Shown here: in pieces, positions 54,322 through 64,000 of the stretch | Position numbering within the stretch: the stretch's first letter is position 1 | How the letters are laid out: the number at the start of each line of letters is the position of its first letter | Origin: Takakia lepidozioides | Taxonomy: Eukaryota; Streptophyta; Takakiopsida; Takakiales; Takakiaceae | Direction: 5' to 3' | NCBI GenBank assembly: GCA_030704615.1 | Contig: CM060733.1 | Location: 17,482,001 to 17,546,000 of the forward strand | DNA: 64,000 nt | Notes under the pieces: generated by a model | The model's input: only the letters and a program-made list of their open reading frames with translations | The model's database searches: none | Told to the model about the DNA's origin: nothing | Program-made: the position numbers and the translations under genes

Positions 54322-55534
54322 TCAAAGAGAATTTGGCGGAGCCCCACGTGAGGTGTCCCGCTGCAGAAGGGTGATGACTTCTCCGTAGCCTAGTGTGGCT
54401 TGGTGAATGAATTGGTCTCTCTTACCGTCGCAACACATAATTACAAGGTATATGTAATATTGATGCTTGCAGAGGATCCACTTCCCTCTCATGCCGAGAG
54501 CGCCCTCACGCATCGTTACAAAATCCGGACAAGTGCATTTAGGGAAATTCCCCACGGTAACCTGATATTCTTTGCCATGAAAAATTGAGCCAATAGACAG
54601 CACTGGGTAAATCCGTCCATACCCCGGGGCAGGGACTTCGGTGATACGAGTCACCCGAGCCTGCAAAATTCTAGCCGATTCCATCTTGCATTTGTGATTT
54701 GCACCCGATTCGTCATCAGCCGATTAGCGCTGTTTCTCAGCCGAGGGCAAGAAATATTCACGCACTTGCAATGCCCAACACAAACCGACCTTCGAAATTT
54801 CAATCCAATGTCGTTGTGGATGTTTGATGTTTTTGTCATGCACCAAGGGTGTCCGTCATGTTTCTTGTCCATGCCTTGCAGAAGCCTAGCCAGTCCACTG
54901 GAAGACGTGGGAGGGTTGAGCTCAAACAAGATGTCCCCATCAAACTTTGTTGGCACGTATTGAACCCGCTGCACACGAATGGACTCCCAATCAACAAAAC
55001 GCAGCTCGCTCTTGCACCCAGGCACCCTGCGAGGGCTTTCAATTTCGGAATGACACTCGTTATCTCCTGCAATTCGTCATCATCCAAGATGGGAGTCTGC
55101 ACTGGCGGAGGAATCTCAGAAACATCCTCCGAGGACGAGTCTGAAAGAGTCACGAATGTAGTGGATGTGCTCACCTCTTGTTTCACATGAACTGTGCCCT
55201 TCTGCTGCACGACTGATGCTGCAGTGCCAGGGGTAACTACTGATCCTGCTGATTGTCTTCTCTCTTTTCCAAGGACACAGGATGTGCCTGGAAGGACTCT
55301 CCACTTCCTTCCACACTCGCCAACCAATGGTTTCTCCAAGTGCCCAGAATCCAAATTCCCATCCTCGTCATACACCTCTTTTTGAACAAGCAGAGAACCC
55401 AATTCCAGCGGGAACACTGTAACCAGCTCATCCTCATGAACAACTGCAAACCCATTGTCGTCTGTAGTGGTAGTCAGTGGAAGACTACCTTCATTGGAAT
55501 GAAATCGAGCGAGTCTATCTTGCTCCCTCGACAT
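54322..55534 (-). pseudogene. SWIM transposase D with the DDE core deleted
   Basis: Start MSREQDRLARF. The N-terminal domain and the finger (DKKHDGHPWC, CVGHCKC) join near 54700 directly to the C-terminal part MESARILQARV...CTCPDF...CKHQYY; about 700 residues containing all three catalytic acids are gone. Closest to transposase B (MLQARVGS, NCTCPDF, HQATMSF). Frames differ at about 55020 and at the deletion join, so no single open frame links finger and SWIM. Confidence 0.8.
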
Positions 55535-55979
55535 GTTTTCCTCCACTGACCAAAAATTGCGATTCACAACGGAATCCCCGAACTGATAGCCCGTAATTCT
55601 CGAAAGGGGATCCACCACAAACAAACTGAGGTCAATAAGGTTAGCACTAACCCAAAGACTGTGGGCGATGCCTGCAAAGGATGTAGGAATGACATGCACC
55701 GAACTTCGCAGACAACCACACTGAGAGACACCAACCAGAAAAACTGTTTAGGGTGACAAGAAGCCACAAGAAGCCGTGTTGTATTTGGATGAAAAACAAA
55801 CCCTAAACATGACATGAAACCATCAATTATGGAAAGACGACAACAACCCTAGAGAGCAGTAAACAAGAAGACCCCGAATGTAATGAGGTTGTGTTGTGCA
55901 CCTTGTCATTGTTTTTTTCATTTGGAATCGGCCTTATAGGGTATCTCTTTGAGCTTCAATGCACACTTACCTGGCAGCT
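55535..55979. other. Upstream of transposase D
   Basis: No gene seen. Towards 55920 the sequence grades into the family G repeat unit. Confidence 0.35.
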
Positions 55980-56716
55980 CTAGCAGTGTGTGTCAACGCA
56001 CACTGTTTGAGCCCACCTTGTCATTCTTTTTTTCATTTGGAAATCGGCCTCATAGGCATCTCTTTGTTGTTCAATGCACACTTACCTGTCAGCTCCAGCA
56101 GTGTGCGTCAACGCACACTATTTGAGCCCACCTTGTCATTGTTTTTTTTCATGTGAAAATCGGCCACATAGGGCATCTCTTTGAGCTTCAATAAACACTT
56201 ACGTGGTAGCTCCAGCAGCATGCGTCAATGCACACTGTTTGAGCCCACCATGTCATTATATTTTTAATCTGAAAATCGGCCCCATAGGGCATCTCTTTGA
56301 GCTTCAATGCACACTTACGTGGCAGCTCAAATAGTGTGCGTCAACGCACACTGTTTGAGCCCAACTTGTCATTGTTTTTTTCATGTGAAAATTGGCCACA
56401 TAGTGCATGTATTTGAGGTTCAATGCAGACTTACCTGGCAGCTCAAACAGTGTGCGTCAACGCACACTGTTCCAGCCCACCATGTCATTGTTTTTTTTTA
56501 TATGAAAATCGGCCACATAGGGCATCTCTTTTAGCCTCAATACACACTTACGTGGCAGCTCAAACAGTGTGCGTCAACGCACACTGTTTGACCCCAACAT
56601 GTCTTTATTTTTTTCATGTGAAAATCGGCCACATAGAGCATGTATTTGAGGTTCAATGCAGACTGACGTGGCAGCTCAAATAGTGTGCGTCAACGCACAC
56701 TGTTGCAGGCATCCAT

Positions 56717-56751
<35 letters not shown>

Positions 56752-58935
56752 AAAATCGGCCACATAGGGCATCTCAAGGCAGCTCCAGCAGTGTGCGTCA
56801 ACGCACACTGTTTGAGCACACCATGTCATTATTTTTTTAATCTGAAAATCGGCCACATAAGGCATCTCTTTGAGCTTCAATGCACACTTACGTGGCAGCT
56901 CAAATAGTGTGCGTCAACGCACACTGTTTGAACCCAACTTGTCATTGTTTTTTTCATGTGAAAATTGGCCACATAGGGCATGTATTTGAGGTTCAATGCA
57001 GACTTACCTGGCAGCTCAAACAGTGTGCGTCAACGCACACTGTTCCAGCCCACCATGTCATTGTTTTTTTTAATATGAAAATCGGCCACATAGGGCATCT
57101 CTTTTAGCCTCAATACACACTTACGTGGCAGCTCAAACAGTGTGCGTCAACGCACACTGTTTGACCCCAACATGTCTTTATTTTTTTCATGTGAAAATCG
57201 GCCACATAGGGCATGTATTTGAGGTTCAATGCAGACTGACGTGGCAGCTCAAACAGTGTGCGTCAACGCACACTGTTGCAGACATCCATGTGTTTTTTTT
57301 TTTTTTTTGAAAATCGGCCACATATGGCATCTCAAGGCAGCTCCAGCAGTGTGCGTCAACGCACACTGTTTGAGCACACCATGTCATTATTTTTTTAATC
57401 TGAAAATCGGCCACATATGGCATCTCTTTGAGCTTCAATGCACACTTACGTGGCAGCTCAAATAGTGTGCGTCAACGCACACTGTTTGAACCCAACTTGT
57501 CATTGTTTTTTTCATGTGAAAATTGGCCACATATGGCATGTATTTGAGGTTCAATGCAGACTTACCTGGCAGCTCAAACAGTGTGCGTCAACGCACACTG
57601 TTCCAGCCCACCATGTCATTGTTTTTTTTTATATGAAAATCGGCCACATAGGGCATCTCTTTTAGCCTCAATACACACTTACGTGGCAGCTCAAACAGTG
57701 TGCGTCAACGCACACTGTTTGACCCCAACATGTCTTAATTTTTTTCATGTGAAAATTGGCCACATAAGGCATGTATTTGAGGTTCAATGCAGACTTACGT
57801 GGCAGCTCAAACAGTGTGCGTCAACGCACACTATTGCAGGCATCCATGTTTTTTTTTTTTTTTTTTTTTTTCCTGAAAATCGGCCACATAGGGCATCTCA
57901 AGGCAGCTCCAGCAGTGTGCGTCAACGCACACTGTTTGAGCACACCATGTCATTATTTTTTTAATCTGAAAATCGGCCACATAAGGCATCTCTTTGAACT
58001 TCAATGCACACTTACGTGGCAGCTCAAATAGTGTCCGTCAACGCACACTGTTCTAGCCAACCATGTTTTTTTTTTTTTTTTTTTTTAAATAAAAATAAAA
58101 TCGGCCACATAGGGCATCTCTTTGAGCTTTAATCCACACTTACGTGGCAACTCCAGCAGTGTGCGTCAACGCACACTGTTCGAGTCCACCATGTCATTAT
58201 TTTTTTAATCTGAAAATCGGCCACATATGGCATCTCTTTGAGCTTCAATGCACACTTACGTGGCAGCTCAAATAGTGTGCGTCAACGCACACTGTTTGAG
58301 CCCAACTTGTCATTGTTTTTTTCATGTGAAAATCGGCCACATAGGGCATGTATTTGAGGTTCAATGCAGACTTACCTAGCAACTCAAAGAGTGTGCGTCA
58401 ATGCACACTGTTCCAGCCCACCATGTCATTGTTTTTTTTATCTGAAAATAGGCCACATAGAGCATCTCTTTGAGCTTCAATACACACTTACGTGGCAGCT
58501 CAAACAGTGTGCATCAACGCACACTGTTTCAGCCAACTTGTCATTGTTTTTTTCACGTGAAAATCGGCCACATAGGGCATGTATTTGAGGTTCAATGCAG
58601 ACTTACCTGGCAGCTCAAACAGTGTGCGTCAACGCACACTGTTCCAGCCCACCATGTCATTGTTTTTTTTATCTGAAAATCGGCCACATAGGTGATCTCT
58701 TTGAGCGTCAATGCACACTTACCTGGCAGCTGGCATTTTAGAATCGACCACAAAGGTCATCTCTGTCAGGTTCAATTCACACTTACCTGGCAGTCCAAAC
58801 GGTGTGCGTCAACGCACACGGTTTGAGCCCCCCTGATTTGCTTGTTTATGGATATGGAAATTGTGCACCTACGGCTAGTCTGGCAAGTTCATTCGACTCC
58901 AAAATGGAAGCTCAAACAGTGTGCGCGGACGCACA
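55980..58935. repeat. Family G palindrome array, about 26 units of ~116 bp
   Basis: Each unit has AGTGTGCGTCAACGCACACT, a poly-T tract of 7-34 bases, GAAAATCGGCCACATAGGG, and TTCAATGCACACTTACGTGG. Palindrome centres at 56458, 56575, 56691, 56799, 56915 and 57031 are mostly 116-117 bp apart. The palindrome is nearly invariant, while the T tract varies. The array abuts a methyltransferase fragment at 58921, parallel to family A. Confidence 0.93.
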
Positions 58936-59361
58936 CTGTTTGCTTTGAGGAGAGAGAATGAGTGTATAGCAGCCACCCCCGCAGCAGCCGACCTCGACAT
59001 TCATGATAGAAATTTGAGGACTCTTGCAGAGAAGGAGCCTCCCGCTCAGGATACCCTGGGTAGAGGTAGAAAGGCAAAGGGAAAAGATGTTGTTGGTGGT
59101 GTGAGGAAAGGAAGGGGTAGGGGGAAGGGGGCACAAGGGCAGGTAGGTGGGCTATCACACCTATTTGGACTTCTTTCAAGTCCTCCTCGGTCTTACGTGC
59201 AACCTGTCTATGCGGAGGCACTCGCAACAAGCATGTCCATTCATGGCACTCGCTGTCCGCCCATTGACGGCCGTGGTAGAAGACGTGGTGTTGGGGCCAG
59301 AATCTTTGTGGATGACATAGCACAGGAGGTCGAGAGTGATTCTGATGACTGTGACACTTGA
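58936..59361 (+). pseudogene. Family G methyltransferase fragment, internally deleted
   Basis: RRENECIAATPAAADL and LRTLAEKEPPAQDT match family H exon 6 (19450-19560) very closely; after a Gly/Lys-rich stretch it joins a C-terminal part (VYAEALATS, GARIFVDDIAQE) resembling the last exon of family A (SYAAKLANT, VRKYICDSADE). The methyltransferase core is absent. Confidence 0.6.
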
Positions 59362-60004
59362 TATGAAGTTTTCTTTTGGTTTTATTCGGGGCCAAATTTG
59401 AAATGGGATGGTTGTGTGTCCTTGTTGTCCTGTTTGCAATGTGTGCGTGGGATGCAACTTCATGGGAACAAACTATTATTGGAGATGGGGGTTGCATGGA
59501 CTGCCCGGATTGTTCCTTCAATCTATTTAGAGTTTTGTGGACCTCACAGGCTTGAGTGCATTTCAAAAACAAACAATCGACTTTGATTCGTGTACAGCAT
59601 TCTCGCATCATTTGCTCGTTTGTCTCCAAACCATTCCTGCTAGAAGAATGCTTGGTGAATCCATCGAAGTGAAGTCCACGTGATCAAAGATCGTTCAGGC
59701 ATTCTCAAATCTGGTGAGCATCCATGATGCTCCCGCACATACTTGGCATGCTCACAAAGGTGGTGAGTAAGAAAAGATTTCGCAGGGATCCGCTTTAGAT
59801 GATGTCAGTGTGCACCTCCTCACGACGTACCCACATTCCAATGCAGAGTTTGGCTTTCCGTCCTTAAGCTCCCGACAGTCTCGAGGCTGAGCCAAAAGCC
59901 CAGGCCCTCCTGAGGCCTAGTTTTTGGGCAAATTACACACAGCAGATTGATGCTTGTGTGAAGGGATTTCTAGAGGATATCTGGAAAACCTGGATTAATT
60001 AACT
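59362..60004. other. No feature recognised
   Basis: No element gene, palindrome or AKR exon was found here. Confidence 0.35.
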
Positions 60005-60070
60005 AACGTATGTGAAGGGGGAACGGAAATGCGGTACTGCATTTCCGTTCACATTGAAAATCATGAACCA
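60005..60070. repeat. Stray family A array fragment at an AKR exon 4 breakpoint
   Basis: One palindrome (GCGGTACTGCATTTCC) with the exact spacers found at 28866-28930. Joined to AKR exon 4 across the shared bases GGTTCATG (minus strand). Confidence 0.8.
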
Positions 60071-60385
60071 AATACAGGTCAAGATAGTCAATTTGTAACT
60101 CAGCAAGCGTCACATCCAAGGCCTTGGGCACATCCTCAAGTGCATGCTCTGTGTTCCTGCAGCCATGCAATATTCCTTAATACTACACGCTGACACTCCG
60201 TTAATAATCCAACCTACAAACCCCACATGTAGGTAGGTAACGTCCCGAGAATCTGGAACTTTCTACCCTCACAAGCAGAAAATTAGGATCAGATGCTAGA
60301 GAACTGACCATAGTTTAGAAGTGATCCATAAATCTTCGCGTTTGACAATGCCTTCCTTGAACATCTGCTGTAGGGCATCCCCAAT
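60069..60385 (-). CDS. Aldo/keto reductase, exons 3-4 (host gene, inverted and broken)
   Basis: Exon 3 60385-60309: [25 protein letters not shown]; exon 4 60156 to about 60069: [29 protein letters not shown]. The acceptor at 60386, donor at 60308 (phase 2) and acceptor at 60157 all fit. Phase and content continue exon 2 at 45606. Exon 4 is cut after DLYL (family: DLYLIHWP) by a family A array fragment; the remaining exons are not in the window. The gene is therefore destroyed in this haplotype unless another copy exists. Confidence 0.9.
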
Positions 60386-60562
60386 CTACCAACACATTCC
60401 CATCCATGCACGCGGTTTGTTTTTCATCAAACAGAAACATCTTCAAGGACTTACATGGCAAAATTTACATGGCACTCGCCCAAATCCAGAGAGTCGGGAG
60501 AAACATGCAGAACCTGCACAAGATACCTAGTATATGCAGCAGAAATCAGGAAAGGAAAATGA

Positions 60563-60640
60563 GAGGTTTACTATTTCATGAGCAGAAACCATGAGCCATG
60601 AGCCATGAGCCGCATGAGCCGCATGAGCGGTGAGCCGAAG
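60563..60640. mobile_element. Terminal end of element 3 (transposase side)
   Basis: Terminus GAGGTTTACTATTTCATGAG followed by CATGAGCC repeats, the inverse of 25890-25957. Preceded by GGAAAATGA, the reverse complement of the TCATTTTCC at 45669. Confidence 0.9.
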
Positions 60641-61413
60641 TCTAAGATACGCGGATTTCATGAGCGGACTCCTCCAAATTTGGAAATGCGGCAGATTAAA
60701 CAAGTATTAAAATAATAGTTTTTTTATTTGACCTTGCCGTTTTTGGACGTTCTAGATCATGTAATGCGGCGAAGATATGTCGTCAGTAACAAGTCCGCTC
60801 ATGGTTTTTTAGATCCGCTCATGGAAATAAGTGACCGTGCAACGGGAAATCCAGTATACCACTGCAAAAGGACGTCGCATACTGGCCTGTATAGAGTATT
60901 CCGCGGTTTTACATGCCTTAACATTGGAATGAAGCTGACCCTTTTGCCGCGATTGAACCAATGGAGTCTGCACCAATACAGTCTGCAGTACTTCACAATT
61001 CTGTCTTCTTCGGGTATTCGGCGGGAAAGGTTTGCAACTGAACTGGGAAATAGGGTGCCGCATTAGGGTTCACACGTGCGAAATTTCGGAGCGGTTTGGT
61101 GTTGGCGAAGGCCGCCTCTGGGGGTACCTACGACGATACTTGGAAATGCGGCGCCGCATTTCTTGTCGGAGGTCGAATGAGGAAAGCAAGTTTTCGGAAA
61201 GCAGAAAAACATGAACCCTCCAACATACAAAAATACATGCACGTGGAAACAAGTGAACGATATAGTAATATCTTAGTTCGAGCAAAACAGGTTACTGGTA
61301 GGCAAGACATATGTCGGACCTTTGTGTGGCCAGAGTCTGAGGTACTGGCAGCAGTACAGTTCTACTATCCGAAAAGGATGGGCGTACCATTGTATGTGGA
61401 CCGCAAGCCAAGC
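60641..61413. other. 3' non-coding region of the element 3 transposase
   Basis: Equivalent to 9160-9937. One perfect palindrome core GCGGCGCCGC at about 61148. Confidence 0.6.
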
Positions 61414-64000
61414 TCACTGGTCCCCTGGATCCATATTCAGAAGAGTGTGAACCTCCTGGGGGCTCAACCCTGGTGCATGTATGAAGTGATGAGTTGTGGA
61501 ATTACAACGGAGTCTCTTTAGGTACACGTAGTACAAATGCTTGCAAGGGCAGTATGATGCCCCCTTGTTCGCCATGATCTGGAAGTCGGTGCAATTGCAG
61601 GTGGGTAATTCTGAAATGGTGATGGTGTACACCTCATTGCGAACAGCTGAGCCCGCCGTGGCCATCTGATACACACGCCCGAATCCTGGTGGGGCACTTC
61701 TGTCGAGCTCTGGATTGTACAGTTCATCCGAAGTGCATTCCCCATCCTTGTCTCGTTCACTTTTGAGGGAGGTCGCCGCCTCTTCGGTTTCCCCCAACGG
61801 TGTGTAGGATGCTTAGAGCCGTCGTGTCCCATTGTTCTTGCTCTCACAGGGGTCGGTGGTGGAGGCTGTGGAAGCGGAAATGGTTCTCTGGGGACGTCAG
61901 TGCGCTGCACCATCCGAAATCCTGCGGCGGTAAGGGCGTCGGCCTCAACCTAACTCAGATCGCAGCCTGGTTCCACCGGCCACACCGGGGAGCCTCTGGC
62001 ATTGTTTGTATGCCGTACTTGGGCTTTCCATACACGCAAGTCATAATGTCGTGCCTGCAGAACCAGAACTGGGTGGTTGTCGCCTCCGCAAACTTTGCAT
62101 GGACAAATCTTCCTGTAAAAGTAGGAGCAGGGACAGCCCCATCTGGATTCCTCCTTATCATCTCTAAACAACGTTGCCGTGTATCCACACGAATTGCGGA
62201 ACACCTTCCTCGAAATGACGGCTTTGTGCGAGCAATGTGATGCAGACACAGTCGTCTCCACAATGGCTTGGCCATACTGCATAACAGCGGGCGGAATGTG
62301 GGGCAAGGGAGCGGTGGGAATTTTTTGCACGAAATCCCCGGTTGAAGGCGACGGCGATCTGGAATTTCTTGGGCTTCCACTGCTGGAAGACACATTGTGC
62401 GGCAACATGACGGGACCTCGAGGTGCTGTCCGAATGTTCCTGTCGGATCTCCAGGAATCTTCTTCGCACCCGGGTTCCTCTTCAATCCTCCGCCTGACAG
62501 GGCGAGTCCGGACGTCCCCCTCTAGGTGTTCACCTCTGCGGTGCAGAGGCGTCCCTTTGATCTTCTCTCGCAATGCTGTCGCCCATTTCAGTGGATTCTT
62601 GGACCTCGAAGCTGTTCGTACCAACAATTCCTCCCTGTCCGGCCCAAAGCCCCATTGTTTGCCGCTCAGGAACTTGTAGTACGTGGCTTGCTGCATGATT
62701 GCTCTGTCGATGTCCTCCGTTGTGGCCGTCACTACATCCACTAGATGTGCGGCAGAAGACGCTCGCCAGGAGGAGTGGACCGATTCTGCCATATTCGTGT
62801 TCGGCATGTCCGTGTCGGAATCCAAGCACCGCTCCTAGAAGGACACAAACAATGGTGAGGGACTAATCGAAATGTCCGTAACAGAAAGACAAATGAACGA
62901 AATTGACAGCAGCCTACCTCCCGCATGTACTGTCCGAACTGTCGATACCGAAAATGCCACCACCCCAACCAGCTGTGCAATGCTCCCAGATTGGTTGTCT
63001 CCACTGCACCTGACGTGTTCCACCAAGCCTCGATGATAGCAAACTTAACCTCCGCGTCATCAAATGTGGGTGCATCCTTCCACGCCGTACAAAGGACACG
63101 GTGTTCAGCCTGGAATGAGCTAGCAACAAATTTGGTAGTGTAGTGGGATAGACTCTGCATCCAATGGAATCCACAGGATCTCTCTTTCCCCTCCATTGGA
63201 ACATTGGGGTCCTCACCGTACACACGCCGCACCGCTGCCCAGTTGGCCTGAGCGTTGTCTGCCATGAATCCCCTGAAATTGGGCTCTGGCAATCCCGCCC
63301 TTGCCATCTGCTCGTTTATGCCCTCCCACAGATGCATCTCGGACTGTGTGTCCTCCCCTTTCATCTCGCAGATTGCAATCATCATGAGCCTCTTGGAGTG
63401 ATAGTCATAAACATGCGCACCCATAGTCACCCACTAATGGTTTGTAATTCGCTTGATGTGATCAAACATCACCCAAGCATTCGACAAGTTTCCAGTTGTC
63501 ATGCGAGTGACCAAGTTGACTCCACTCCCAGGCCCACACGTCGACATTTTGAAAATGTAACAACGATCGGATTCGCTGCCTTGCCCTGGAAACCTGCTAC
63601 CTTGGATGTAGTCATATCCAGTCATTCGTTTCACCTCCAGGATTGAGTACATGTCCGACCCCCTGCCGAACTCCTGCTTGCAAGATACGATGTGATTCCG
63701 CACATTCGGACTACAAACGTGCGAGACGGACTCCAAGAGGTCACGCATCTCGTCTTCGGTCAAGGGCTCTCGGTCGGAACCATCTTCAGACATGATTTTG
63801 CCAAGAGCAATCTTGTGGGCTGCCTTCAGCTGAATCTGCTTTGGTCTGGATCCGGGGCTCAATTTCACCTCCTCTTTTATGATGTCGTGTGCTTCCTGCA
63901 CAGCCTCACGCATGTTGCCTCTCGCCAAGGGGTGGCAGTGGACCCCAACGTGTATGCAAGCTCTAGTCAAGTCCGGGAGCAAATGGATTACGTAATATTG
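61414..64000 (-). pseudogene. MULE-type SWIM transposase, element 3, broken and cut by window edge
   Basis: Exon 2 is 62834-61414; exon 1 ends at 62918 and runs off the window. Defects relative to the 5553 copy: CAG to TAG after RITNH near 63434; a short deletion near 62235; the TAG shared with element 2 near 61950; a 1-2 bp change near 61700 before the SWIM finger. DDE residues FMADNAQ and NMAESVH are still visible. Confidence 0.88.

Noticed and set aside
56718-56751. Poly-T as the tail of an inserted retroelement
   Set aside because: Similar T tracts recur at the same position in each family G unit.

Overview
The window is repeat-dense eukaryotic nuclear DNA. Genes have GT-AG introns and AATAAA signals, and the one host gene I recognise is a plant-type aldo/keto reductase (AKR) with plant-typical intron positions, so a streptophyte (green alga of the land-plant line, or early land plant) is likely; species is not determinable. 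Almost everything else is made of large, nested DNA transposons.

The best-preserved family (family A, three copies) has this layout: a terminal end with short CATGAGC repeats; two small unrecognised genes (S2, S1) in tail-out orientation; a palindrome array; a nine-exon gene for a ~1381-residue protein joining a ParB/sulfiredoxin-like domain to a permuted DNA N6/N4-type methyltransferase; a second palindrome array; a divergent MULE-type transposase with a SWIM zinc finger; and the other terminal end. Element 1 (1-10004) runs off the left edge. Element 2 is split: its transposase half is at 20568-25957 and its ParB-methyltransferase half at 28089-38172. The two outer ends carry the same 8-bp target duplication (AAATAGGC), and reverting one inversion restores a 15.5-kb element. 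Element 3 is split the same way: 45678-53902 and 60563 to beyond the window, with a 9-bp duplication TCATTTTCC. It sat in intron 2 of the AKR gene: exons 1-2 are at 45097-45606 (+) and exons 3-4 at 60385-60069 (-).

Related, older families (B, C/E, D, F, G, H) are present as fragments. Each element family carries its own palindrome, but all share the core CG-K-YR-M-CG (two CpGs either side of a central pyrimidine-purine step); only the 6-7 bp arms differ. In family A arrays the palindrome centres are spaced 32, 53 or 74 bp, i.e. about 3, 5 and 7 helical turns. Nesting order appears to be: H methyltransferase gene hosts F (intron 5) and E (intron 7); F hosts B; B hosts element 1; E hosts element 2.

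Working model (inference): the element-encoded ParB-methyltransferase (or S1/S2) recognises the family-specific palindromes to mark, protect or de-silence its own element, analogous in logic to ParB-parS and to the VANC anti-silencing proteins of VANDAL MULEs, while the SWIM transposase moves it. No ParB-methyltransferase copy here is fully open; transposase copy 1 is.
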